DNA of 64,000 bases from Curtobacterium sp. L6-1. Its GTDB lineage: Bacteria; Actinomycetota; Actinomycetes; Actinomycetales; Microbacteriaceae. A model generated the notes under the pieces. It was given only the letters and a program-made list of their open reading frames with translations. It did not search any database and was not told where the DNA came from. The stretch spans positions 2,790,001 to 2,854,000 of the forward strand of contig NZ_CP076544.1 in assembly GCF_018885305.1 (NCBI RefSeq). The letters are read 5' to 3'. Position numbers and translations under genes: made by a program. Shown here piece after piece: positions 8,953 through 16,889 of this stretch. How positions within the stretch are numbered: the stretch's first letter is position 1; each line of letters starts with the position of its first letter.

Positions 8953-10079
8953 GCCCCGGCGCTCCCGGTCCCGAGCCCCGTGCCGCCGAGCCCGGTTCCG
9001 TCGCCGAGGGAGTGGACGAGCTCGACGACGCGGGTGAGCACAGTCGGGTCGGTCTCCGGCGGGACACCGTGCCCGAGGTTCACCACGTGGGCGCGGGCGG
9101 TGCCCCCACGGCGGACGACGTCGCGGACGTGGGCCTCGAGGACCGCCCACGGGGCCGCGAGCATGGCGGGGTCGATGTTGCCCTGCACCGTGCGGGCGGC
9201 ACCCACGCGCTGCACGGCCTCGTCGAGGGGCAGCCGCCAGTCGACGCCGACCGCGTCCACCGCGTCGCCGTGCCCGCCGACGGTCGCCATGTCCGCCAGG
9301 ACCTCGCCGCTGCCGACGCCGAAGTGGATACGCGGCACGCCCAGGTCGGTCACGTGCCCGAGGGCCCGTGCCGAGTGCGGGGCCACGCGGCCGACGTAGT
9401 CCGCGCGGGAGAGCGAGCCGACCCACGAGTCGAAGAGCTGCGCCGCCGAGGCCCCGGCGAGCACCTGGGCGCGGAGGAACGCCCCCGACACGTCGGCGGC
9501 CCAGTCGAGCAGCCGTGACCAGGTCTCCGGGTCGGCGTGCATCATGGTCCGCGCGCGGATGTGGTCCTTCGACGGCCCACCCTCGACCAGGTAGGCGGCC
9601 AGGGTGAAGGGGGCGCCGGCGAACCCGATGAGCGGGGTGCTGCCGAGCTCGCCGACCGTGCGGGCGACCGCCTCGGTGATGGGGGCCAGCGCCTCCGGCT
9701 CGAGGCGGCCGAGCGCGTCGACGTCCGCGGCGGAGCGCACCGGTGCGCCGAGGACCGGACCACGACCGGGGACGATCTCGACGTCCACGCCCGCGAGCTT
9801 GATCGGCACGACGATGTCGCTGAAGAAGATGCCGGCGTCGACCCCGTGCCGGCGGACCGGCTGCAGCGTGATCTCCGACGCCAGGGCCGGATCGAGGCAC
9901 GCGTCGAGCATCGCCGTGCCCACGCGGAGCTCGCGGTACTCGGGCAGCGACCGGCCGGCCTGCCGCATGAACCAGACCGGCAGCGTCTCGGGTCGGTCGC
10001 CGCGGAGGGCCCGGACGAGCCGCGACCCGGCGGTGCGGCCGTCGCTGAGCGGATGGGTGGCAGGGAGCACGTCGGTCAC
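8949..10079 (-). CDS. hemE: Uroporphyrinogen decarboxylase
   Basis: Decarboxylates the four acetate side chains of uroporphyrinogen III to coproporphyrinogen III. 376 aa from GTG. The signatures PVWFMRQAGRSLPEYR (34-49) and IGFAGAPFTLAAYLVEGG are present, together with DAGIFFSDIVVP, whose Asp is catalytic, and the C-terminal VNLGHGVPPETDP. The tail is Gly/Thr-rich. It forms a two-gene unit with cgoX and is divergent from hemA, with only 74 bases between their starts. Confidence 0.96.
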   Translation of the reverse strand: MTDVLPATHPLSDGRTAGSRLVRALRGDRPETLPVWFMRQAGRSLPEYRELRVGTAMLDACLDPALASEITLQPVRRHGVDAGIFFSDIVVPIKLAGVDVEIVPGRGPVLGAPVRSAADVDALGRLEPEALAPITEAVARTVGELGSTPLIGFAGAPFTLAAYLVEGGPSKDHIRARTMMHADPETWSRLLDWAADVSGAFLRAQVLAGASAAQLFDSWVGSLSRADYVGRVAPHSARALGHVTDLGVPRIHFGVGSGEVLADMATVGGHGDAVDAVGVDWRLPLDEAVQRVGAARTVQGNIDPAMLAAPWAVLEAHVRDVVRRGGTARAHVVNLGHGVPPETDPTVLTRVVELVHSLGDGTGLGGTGLGTGSAGA

Positions 10080-10140
10080 CGGATGATTCTCGCACCGCGA
10101 ACAGGACCGTTCCCCGACCCGCTGCTCCGGGTGCCGGGGT

Positions 10141-10146
10141 TACCAT
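10141..10146 (+). promoter_or_regulatory. Probable -10 box of a leaderless hemA transcript
   Basis: TACCAT sits seven bases before the GTG start of hemA, and no Shine-Dalgarno sequence is present. Transcription would begin at or next to the start codon. The divergent hemE start is 74 bases away, so the control of both units must fit in this short gap. Confidence 0.55.
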
Positions 10147-10153
10147 TGAACAC

Positions 10154-11458
10154 GTGCTCATCTGTCTCACGGCGTCGCATCGCAACGCCAGCTTCGACCT
10201 CCTGGAGCGTCTGAGCATCGGAGCACCCGCGGCCGCCAGCCACCTGGTCACGGACTCGGACGTCCTGGACGGCGCCGTGGTCCTCGCCACGTGCAACCGC
10301 TTCGAGGCCTACCTGGACATCGCCGGGGACGACGCCGCCGCCGTGCGCGCCACGGTCGAGGCGGTCTCGGCAGCGAGCGAACTGCAGGCGGACGAGGTCC
10401 TCGATTCCGTGCAGGTCCTGGGCGGCGGGGACGTCGTGCAGCACCTCTTCGCCGTGTCGAGCGGGCTGGAGTCCGTCGTCGTCGGCGAGACCGAGATCTC
10501 CGGCCAGGTCCGTCGGGCCCTCGAGGACGCCCGCCGCAACGGCACCACCACCTCCGACCTCGAGCGCCTCTTCCAGGAGGCCGCGCACACCTCCCGCGGC
10601 GTCAAGACCCGCACGCGCATCGGGGCAGCCGGTCGCTCGCTCGTCCGACTCGGCCTCGAGCTGGCCTCGTCGCGGATCACCGACTGGGCCGAGGCCCGTG
10701 TCCTCCTGGTCGGCACCGGCAGCTACGCCGCCACCACCATCGCCGCGCTCCGCGACCGCGGCGCCGAGCACATCCAGGTCTTCTCACCCTCCGGCCGCGC
10801 ACCCTGGTTCGCCGCCAAGCACGACCTCGTCGCCGCACCCGACCTGCGGGCCGCGATCGGCCAGAGCGACGTCGTCATCACCTGCACCTCGAGCGAGGTC
10901 CCGGTCGTCGAGGCCTGCGACCTCGACGACGGCGCCCGCCGCATCGTCATCGACCTCGGGCTCCCCCGCAACGTCCACCCCGACGCGGCCGACGTCGAGG
11001 GCGTCGAGCTGCTCGACCTCGAGACGATCAGCATCCACGCCCCGATCGCCGAGCTGAACGCCGAGACCGAGGCCCGCGCGATCGTCGACGACGCCGTGTC
11101 CCGCTTCCGCGCGCAGGCCCTCGAACAGTCGACCACCCCCGCGCTGGTCGCCCTCCGCAAGCACGTGTTCGACATCCTCGACGACGAGATCGACCGCGTG
11201 AAGCGCCGCGGGGACACGACCCCCGAGTCCGCCGAGCAGACCGAGCGGGCACTCCGGCATCTGGTGGGCGTGCTCCTGCACCGCCCGTCCGTGCGGGCAC
11301 GTGAGCTCGGTCGCGCCGGTCGTGGGGACGACTTCACCGGCGCGCTCGACGCCCTCTTCGGGGTGCGGCCCGAGCCCGTCGCGGACGTGCCGTCCGCCGT
11401 CGTGCCGCTGGCCGACCGGGCGGCGCGCATGCGCGACGACGAGGCGGACGCGAGCTGA
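10154..11458 (+). CDS. hemA: Glutamyl-tRNA reductase
   Basis: NADPH-dependent reduction of glutamyl-tRNA(Glu) to glutamate-1-semialdehyde, the committed step of haem synthesis. 434 aa from GTG. The catalytic cysteine is C47 in [12 protein letters not shown] (more often TCNRTE). [29 protein letters not shown] is followed by the NADPH domain [21 protein letters not shown] and [11 protein letters not shown]. The dimerisation tail is acidic. It is transcribed away from hemE-cgoX and probably from a leaderless promoter. Confidence 0.97.
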   Translation: MLICLTASHRNASFDLLERLSIGAPAAASHLVTDSDVLDGAVVLATCNRFEAYLDIAGDDAAAVRATVEAVSAASELQADEVLDSVQVLGGGDVVQHLFAVSSGLESVVVGETEISGQVRRALEDARRNGTTTSDLERLFQEAAHTSRGVKTRTRIGAAGRSLVRLGLELASSRITDWAEARVLLVGTGSYAATTIAALRDRGAEHIQVFSPSGRAPWFAAKHDLVAAPDLRAAIGQSDVVITCTSSEVPVVEACDLDDGARRIVIDLGLPRNVHPDAADVEGVELLDLETISIHAPIAELNAETEARAIVDDAVSRFRAQALEQSTTPALVALRKHVFDILDDEIDRVKRRGDTTPESAEQTERALRHLVGVLLHRPSVRARELGRAGRGDDFTGALDALFGVRPEPVADVPSAVVPLADRAARMRDDEADAS

Positions 11459-11898
11459 CCGGCTCGGTCGATCCGGGCCTCCCGGCGCCCGTCCTGCGGG
11501 TCAGCGCGCTGCTGCTCGTCCGCGACCGCCGCGTGCTCATGGTGCGCGCCCGCGGACGCGACGTCCTCTACCTGCCCGGCGGCAAGGTCGAACCGGGTGA
11601 GAGCGCGGTCGACGCGGCCGTCCGCGAGGCGTTCGAGGAGACCGGACTCCGGCTCACCCCCGACGACGTCGAGGCGTTCGCGACCGTCACCGAGCCCGCA
11701 CACGGGCAGGCGCCCGGCACGGTCGTCGCGATGGCGCTGTTCCTGGCCCGGCCGGGAGGCACGCTCGACTCCGCCACGCCCGTCGCCTCGGCGGAGGTGG
11801 ACGAGGTGGAGTGGGTCACCTCCGCCGACGCGGGACGCTGCCCGCCCGCCGGGGTCGAGACGCTGCGCCTGCTGACGCAGGCGGGGTTGATCGACTGA
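11455..11898 (+). CDS. Nudix hydrolase, apparently starting at CTG
   Basis: Small Nudix protein hydrolysing a nucleoside diphosphate linked to an unknown moiety. The Nudix box is [24 protein letters not shown], matching GX5EX7REUXEEXGU. The first ATG/GTG in frame (GTG 11533) would remove the first beta strand. A CTG at 11455 overlaps the hemA TGA as CTGA, copying the ATGA/GTGA junctions seen elsewhere here, and gives a normal N-terminus ([24 protein letters not shown] in meaning; initiator read as Met). Total 147 aa from CTG, 121 aa from GTG. Probably coupled to hemA translation. Confidence 0.75.
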   Translation: MTGSVDPGLPAPVLRVSALLLVRDRRVLMVRARGRDVLYLPGGKVEPGESAVDAAVREAFEETGLRLTPDDVEAFATVTEPAHGQAPGTVVAMALFLARPGGTLDSATPVASAEVDEVEWVTSADAGRCPPAGVETLRLLTQAGLID

Positions 11899-12004
11899 AC
11901 CCGGCGGGCTGGGCGCCCCTCGACACCGGCCGGGTGCCGGGGCGTCACGCCCGCGTTGCGCGCGGTCGGTGTACCGCCGTCACGCCCCGGCGGTGGGGCA
12001 CTCG

Positions 12005-12280
12005 CTACTGGTCGCGGTCGCTGTAGTGACCGGTCGCCTCGGGGCCGGCCGGCTCGGCGTCGCCGGGGATGTCGGACTCGACGTACTCGCCCTCCTCGCC
12101 CTCGGACTCCGGACGCCGCTCGCCCGGGATGTCGCTGGACACGAACTCGCCGACCGGCTCGTCGTCGGTGACGCGGCGGTCCCCGGGGATCTCGCTGTCC
12201 ACGAACTCACCGGCCCGCTCGTCCACGCCGTCCGCCCGGTCCTCGTCGCCGCGTGCTGCCTCGTGCTTGCCTGCTGCCAT
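12005..12280 (-). CDS. Small acidic protein with three 20-residue repeats
   Basis: 91 aa from an ATG preceded by GGAAGGA. After a charged N-terminus of 24 residues come three back-to-back repeats of exactly 20 residues (25-44, 45-64, 65-84). Each begins E[FY]V.S[DE]IPG[DE] and ends in Gly; the protein then ends HYSDRDQ. It is very acidic, with no membrane segment and no cysteine, and looks intrinsically disordered. I do not recognise a family. The repeated EFVxSDIPG peptide could be a short linear binding motif displayed three times. It is divergent from the DUF4232 lipoprotein gene. Confidence 0.75.
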   Translation of the reverse strand: MAAGKHEAARGDEDRADGVDERAGEFVDSEIPGDRRVTDDEPVGEFVSSDIPGERRPESEGEEGEYVESDIPGDAEPAGPEATGHYSDRDQ

Positions 12281-12413
12281 CGGTCTGTCCTTCCGTGTCG
12301 GCCCGTCGTCGTCGACGAGCACGCTGCCGATCCTGCCCGATCCGGCTGGGACGCGGTGCGGATCTGAGAGGACGTGCGGAGCAGTTCCGCCGTGGAAGTG
12401 GTTGTCTGGCGGC

Positions 12414-13172
12414 ATGGGACTGAGCAGGGGTGGACGGAGCCGGCGGACGACGACCCGGGCGGTGGTGTCGAGTGCGGGGGTGCTGGCGGCCGCGGTGCTC
12501 GTGCTGAGCGGGTGCGCGAGCGGGTCGGGCGGGTCCGACGAGACGGCAGCACCCGTGCCGACCGCGTCCGACACCCCGTCGAGCAGCGCCCCCACGACCC
12601 CGACGACGACCGCTCCGACCTCCGGCGCCACTCCGGGTGCGGACGCGACCGGGTCCGGCGCGGCCGGCTCGGGGTCGGCTGGCTCCGGCGCGGCGGGCTC
12701 GGGGTCGGCTGGCTCCGGGTCGGCCGGACGGGACGCGTGCGCGGTGGCGGACCTGGCCGGGTCGATCGAACCGGGCAGCGGCGGCGCGGCGGGCAGCGTC
12801 GTCGTGCACCTCGCGCTCCGCAACACCGGCACGACGACCTGCACGGTGCAGGGGTGGCCGGGCGTCTCCTTCGTCGGTGGTGGCGACGGGACGCAGATCG
12901 GTGCCCCGGCCACGCTCGACCGCTCTGCGCCGCACCCCACGGTGTCCCTCGCGCCGGGCAGCACGGCGGTCGCGCCCCTCAAGGTCACCCGTGCCGAGAA
13001 CGTCCCGTCGAGCGACTGCTCCCCGGTGACGCCCGAGGGCTTCCGCGTCTACCCGCCCGGGTCGGAGCAGTCGCTGTTCGTCGCCGCCACGTCGTACACG
13101 GCCTGCCGGTCCTCGGACACGCGGCTGCTCTCGGTGCAGGCGTTCGTGGCGGAGGGTCAGGCGACCGACTGA
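12414..13172 (+). CDS. DUF4232-domain lipoprotein
   Basis: 252 aa secreted lipoprotein. Basic N-terminus, hydrophobic stretch and lipobox VLVLSGC with lipidated C34. A Thr/Ser/Pro then Gly/Ser/Ala linker (about 40-110; its DNA is a 30 bp tandem repeat, 12661-12720) leads to a C-terminal DUF4232 domain: LALRNTGTTTCTVQGWPGVSFVG, LAPGSTAVAPLKV, and cysteine pairs typical of this beta-sandwich. It is expected on the outer face of the membrane. The biochemical role of the family is unknown. Confidence 0.8.
   Translation: MGLSRGGRSRRTTTRAVVSSAGVLAAAVLVLSGCASGSGGSDETAAPVPTASDTPSSSAPTTPTTTAPTSGATPGADATGSGAAGSGSAGSGAAGSGSAGSGSAGRDACAVADLAGSIEPGSGGAAGSVVVHLALRNTGTTTCTVQGWPGVSFVGGGDGTQIGAPATLDRSAPHPTVSLAPGSTAVAPLKVTRAENVPSSDCSPVTPEGFRVYPPGSEQSLFVAATSYTACRSSDTRLLSVQAFVAEGQATD
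12661..12720 (+). repeat. 30 bp tandem repeat inside the lipoprotein linker
   Basis: Two nearly identical 30-base units, 12661-12690 and 12691-12720, with partial copies on both sides. They encode the GSGAAGSGSA-type linker in frame. Length variation between strains would only change the linker. Confidence 0.6.
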
Positions 13173-13191
13173 CCTGCACCATGATGAGCAG

Positions 13192-13704
13192 GTGAGCACG
13201 TACCGAACCGTCACCGGCCCCGACGACCTCGAGGGGCGCTGGGTCGTCGTCGACGACGATGACGACGAGGTCGAACTCCTCGAGGACGTCGAGTGGGAGC
13301 GGCCCCGACGCGGGCAGCCCGCCCTCCCCGAGGGGCAGCGGAAGGTCGTCACCGCCGGGACGCACCGGTTCACGGTGGGACAGACGGTCGAGCTCGCGGA
13401 GGGGGCGGCCCTCGAGACCGGGTTCCGCGACGCCGTTCGGTCGCTCTGGCGGTCGATCGTCGCCCCGGTCAGCTCGCTGCTCGTCTTCGCGGCACTGCAC
13501 CTCGTCCACACCCCGTGGCTCGACGAGTCCGTGGTGCGCCGCACGATCGTGCTGGTCGTGGCCACGATCCCGGTCGTCCTGGGCATCCTCGGGGTGCTGA
13601 ACGGGCTGACGCGTTCGGCGGACGGCAGGGTCACGCGGGCACTGGCGGGGCCGCGGATGCGGGAGGCGTTCGACCGGCAGCGGGGTGGGGGCGTGACGGT
13701 CTGA
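13192..13704 (+). CDS. Hypothetical membrane protein
   Basis: 170 aa from GTG, 20 bases after the lipoprotein gene and probably co-transcribed with it. The N-terminus contains a run of five aspartates (VVVDDDDDEVELLEDVEW). Two hydrophobic helices lie at about residues 88-103 (IVAPVSSLLVFAALHLV) and 118-138 (IVLVVATIPVVLGILGVL), followed by a basic tail. No family recognised; the soluble acidic domain is likely cytoplasmic. Confidence 0.65.
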   Translation: MSTYRTVTGPDDLEGRWVVVDDDDDEVELLEDVEWERPRRGQPALPEGQRKVVTAGTHRFTVGQTVELAEGAALETGFRDAVRSLWRSIVAPVSSLLVFAALHLVHTPWLDESVVRRTIVLVVATIPVVLGILGVLNGLTRSADGRVTRALAGPRMREAFDRQRGGGVTV

Positions 13705-13776
13705 GGTGCGGGCGGCGCGGTCAGCGCTCGGCGCGGTGGGCGCTGGGCGGGGGCGGTGCGGTCCGGTCGTGCGTGA

Positions 13777-14850
13777 TCAGCGTCGGGCCGGGGCGTGCAC
13801 GACCTCGAGCACCTCGGTGCCCATCGTGCGGAGGGCCTCGACCACCGCGAGGCGCCGCTGCAACGAGTCGTCCTCGAACCGCACCGTGACGGCGTAGCAG
13901 ACCGACGACGCCGGACCCCGGAGGACGCCGGCCTCGGCCCGCACCCCGGGCCCCGACCCCGTGACCGCGACCGACTGCAGGCCGTGGTCGAGCGACCGGT
14001 GTGCCAGTGGGTCGAGGCCGAAGGACCCCGCGACGAGGGACAGGTCCGCGGCGAGGGACAACCAGCCGAGGACCCGGTTCGACACGGCGTCGTCCACCAC
14101 CTCGCCGAGTGCGAGCCCGCGGAGGAGCCAGCTGAGCTCGCCGGCGGCTGCGACCGAGACGTCCGGCGCGTCGTCCGGTCCGCGGCGGTCGCGCACCCGG
14201 TCGATGAGGGCGGTCCGCTCGATGCCGAGGGACTCCGCCCGGGCACGCACGGCGTCGATCCCGACCGTGGTGAGGAGTGCGTTCGTCGCCCAGGCGTCGG
14301 CCGTCGCACCGACCAGCGTCGCGAGGTCGGGCACCTGCATGGTCGGCTCCTGCAGGAACTGCCAGAGCCCCGCACCGGTCGCGGTGTCCCGGGCCATGCG
14401 CTGCAGCCGGTCGCCGTGCAGACGGCCGTCCTCGAGCTGGGCGGCGACCTCGATGAGCAGGAGCACCCGCCCGAGGCTCGCCACGGGCTGCACGAGACGG
14501 TCGTCAATCGCGAGGAGGGCCCGGCCGGTGGACGTGTCGATGATCGACACGCTCACACCGGCGCCGTCCTGGGCGATCGTGCCGAGTGCCTCGGTCGTCG
14601 CGGTGAAGCGCTCGTCCGCGCCGCCGCGGTGCTTGCCACGGTTGCGACCACCGCCGCCCGCTCGTCCTCCGCCTGCTCGGCCGCCACCGGCGCTGTTCCC
14701 GGGGGTGGTCCCACCGTCGGTGGTTCCGCCGCCGGTGGTTCCGCCGCCAGTGCCCCCATCGCCGGTGGTCCCGTCGCCGGTGCTCCCGTCGCCGGTCGGG
14801 CGACCGTGGCGACGCCGGCGCGACGAGTGCGACGCGTCCGGCTCCCCCAT
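13777..14850 (-). CDS. Class A beta-lactamase-fold protein lacking the catalytic motifs
   Basis: 357 aa. Residues 20-75 are a Gly/Thr-rich low-complexity tail; residues 83-357 resemble the beta-lactamase2/serine-hydrolase fold (VSIIDTSTGRALLAIDDRLVQPVASLGRVLLLIEVA). All three active-site boxes appear altered: SxxK is S125-L-G-R128, SDN is A184-D185-A186 (before WATNALL), and KTG is V296-T297-G298. It is therefore probably not a working lactamase and may be a binding or regulatory relative. No clear signal peptide. The ATG shares one base with the stop of the M13 peptidase gene (TGATG), suggesting coupled translation. Confidence 0.75.
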   Translation of the reverse strand: MGEPDASHSSRRRRHGRPTGDGSTGDGTTGDGGTGGGTTGGGTTDGGTTPGNSAGGGRAGGGRAGGGGRNRGKHRGGADERFTATTEALGTIAQDGAGVSVSIIDTSTGRALLAIDDRLVQPVASLGRVLLLIEVAAQLEDGRLHGDRLQRMARDTATGAGLWQFLQEPTMQVPDLATLVGATADAWATNALLTTVGIDAVRARAESLGIERTALIDRVRDRRGPDDAPDVSVAAAGELSWLLRGLALGEVVDDAVSNRVLGWLSLAADLSLVAGSFGLDPLAHRSLDHGLQSVAVTGSGPGVRAEAGVLRGPASSVCYAVTVRFEDDSLQRRLAVVEALRTMGTEVLEVVHAPARR

Positions 14851-16814
14851 CACCAGATGGCGACGCGCTCGGCCGGGGCCAGGTACATCGCGTCGCTGTC
14901 CGAGACGTCGAAGGTGTCGTAGTAGACGTCGATGTTGCGGACGATCTGGTTGCACCGGAACTCGTTCGGCGAGTGCGGGTCGATGCTCAGCAGCCGCGCC
15001 GCCTCCTCCGGACGGATCGCCATCCGCCAGGCCTGCGCCCAGCTGAGGAAGAACCGCTGGGCGCCGGTCAGCCCGTCGATCACCGGGGGCTCGGCGCCGT
15101 CGAGCGAGATCAGGTAGGCCTTCCACGCGATCGAGAGGCCGCCGAGGTCACCGATGTTCTCGCCGATCGTCAGGGCGCCGTTGACGTGGCCGTCCGGCAC
15201 CTCGGTCGGGACGAGGGCGTCGTACTGCGCGATCAGGGCCTTCGTCCGCTCCTCGAACGCCTGCCGGTCCGCCTCGGTCCACCAGTTCTGCAGGCGACCG
15301 TCGCCGTCGTACTGCGAGCCCTGGTCGTCGAAGCCGTGCCCGATCTCGTGCCCGATGACCGCACCGATCGCGCCGTAGTTGGCGGCGGCGTCCCGGCTGG
15401 CGTCGAAGAACGGGAACTGCAGGATCGCCGCGGGGAACACGATCTCGTTGAAGCCCGGGTTGTAGTACGCGTTGATCGTCTGCGGGGTCATGAACCACTC
15501 GTCGCGGTCGATCGGCTTGCCGATCTTGCCGAGCTCGCGGTCGACCTGGAACGAGGCGATCGCCCGGACGTTGCCGAGCAGGTCGTCGGCGGTGATCGGC
15601 AGCGCGGAGTAGTCGCGCCACTTCACCGGGTAGCCGATCTTCGGCGTGAACTTCTCGAGCTTGTCGAGCGCACGGGCGCGGGTCTCGTCGGTCATCCACT
15701 CGAGGCCGGTGATGCTCTGGCGGTAGGCCTCGACCAGGTTGGCGACGAGGTCGTCCATCGTCGCCTTCGAGGTCTCGTCGAAGTGCTCCTCGACGTAGAT
15801 GCGCCCGACGGCCTCGCCCATCGCGCCCTCGACCAGCGAGACGCCGCGCTTCCAGCGGTCGCGCTGCTTCGGCGCACCGGTCAGTGCGGTCCCGTAGAAC
15901 GAGAAACTCGTGGCCGAGAACGCACTGGTCAGGTACGGAGCGGACGCCCGGATGACCTGCCAGCAGAGCCAGTCCTTCCAGACCGGGAGGGGCTGCTCGC
16001 GGAAGAGCTGGGCCAGGCCCGTGATGAACGAAGGCTGCCGCACCACGACGGTGTCGAACGCACCGGAGGGTGCCGCGATCGCGTCCCACCAGATGCGGAG
16101 GTCGACGCCCTCGGCGAGCGCCGACACCTCGTCCCAGGGCAGCTTGTTGTAGGTCTTCTGGCTGTCGCGGGTGGCGACGTTGTCCCAGTGGGCCGAGGCG
16201 ATCGCGGTCTCGAGGGCGATCACGTGCTCGGTGCGGTCGCCGCTCTCGTCGTAGCCGGCCAGCGGGAACATCGAACCGACGAACTCGCGGTACTTCTCGC
16301 GGATGTCGGCGAAGCGCTCCTCGCGGTAGTACGACTCGTCGGGCAGACCGAGACCGGACTGCTCGAGGAAGACGATGTACGCGTCGGGGTCGCCCGGGTC
16401 GTTGTCGACGAAGAGCTGGATGAAGCTCGGCAGACCGAGGCGCTCGAAGCGGCCGACCATGCGCAGGACGTCGTTCTTGTCCTCGATCGCGGCGATGTCG
16501 GCCAGCAGCGGCTCGATCGGTGCGGAGCCGAGCGACTCGAGGGCGGTCTCGTCGGTGAAGGACGTGAAGAGGTCGCCGACCTTCCGCTGCTCCGTGCCGG
16601 GCGCCGCGGTCTGGGCGCGCTCGATGATGGTCCGGACGGCTGCTTCGGCCTCCTCGGCGAGGACGGTGAACGAGCCGTACCGGGCCTTGTCGTCCGGGAT
16701 CGGGGTGTCGTCGATCCAGCGGCCGTTGACGTGCCGGTAGAGGTCGTCCTGCGGCCGCACCGACTCGTCGAGTTCGTCGGTGCGGATTCCGGTGGTGCCT
16801 GCGACGTCGGTCAT
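14850..16814 (-). CDS. M13 (neprilysin-like) zinc metallopeptidase
   Basis: 654 aa, usual for bacterial PepO-type M13 enzymes. The N-terminal M13 domain begins VRPQDDLYRHVNGRW. The catalytic domain carries NAYYNP, the zinc site HEIGHGFDDQG (H489, E490, H493), and the third ligand E552 in GENIGDLGG; the C-terminus has HSPNEFRCNQIVRN and the closing W. No signal peptide is visible, so it is likely a cytoplasmic oligopeptidase. The start at 16814 was chosen because homology begins directly after it; an in-frame ATG at 16865 lies upstream. Co-transcribed with the beta-lactamase-fold gene. Confidence 0.93.
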   Translation of the reverse strand: MTDVAGTTGIRTDELDESVRPQDDLYRHVNGRWIDDTPIPDDKARYGSFTVLAEEAEAAVRTIIERAQTAAPGTEQRKVGDLFTSFTDETALESLGSAPIEPLLADIAAIEDKNDVLRMVGRFERLGLPSFIQLFVDNDPGDPDAYIVFLEQSGLGLPDESYYREERFADIREKYREFVGSMFPLAGYDESGDRTEHVIALETAIASAHWDNVATRDSQKTYNKLPWDEVSALAEGVDLRIWWDAIAAPSGAFDTVVVRQPSFITGLAQLFREQPLPVWKDWLCWQVIRASAPYLTSAFSATSFSFYGTALTGAPKQRDRWKRGVSLVEGAMGEAVGRIYVEEHFDETSKATMDDLVANLVEAYRQSITGLEWMTDETRARALDKLEKFTPKIGYPVKWRDYSALPITADDLLGNVRAIASFQVDRELGKIGKPIDRDEWFMTPQTINAYYNPGFNEIVFPAAILQFPFFDASRDAAANYGAIGAVIGHEIGHGFDDQGSQYDGDGRLQNWWTEADRQAFEERTKALIAQYDALVPTEVPDGHVNGALTIGENIGDLGGLSIAWKAYLISLDGAEPPVIDGLTGAQRFFLSWAQAWRMAIRPEEAARLLSIDPHSPNEFRCNQIVRNIDVYYDTFDVSDSDAMYLAPAERVAIW

Positions 16815-16889
16815 GGTCCCCACGATAGCCATCGGCACCCCGTCCGCCACCCGGTGCTCGCTCACCGACCTGTCTCCGTCCGCACGGGA

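Noticed and set aside
13777..14850. Beta-lactam resistance gene
   Set aside because: All three catalytic motifs are altered and no export signal is evident.
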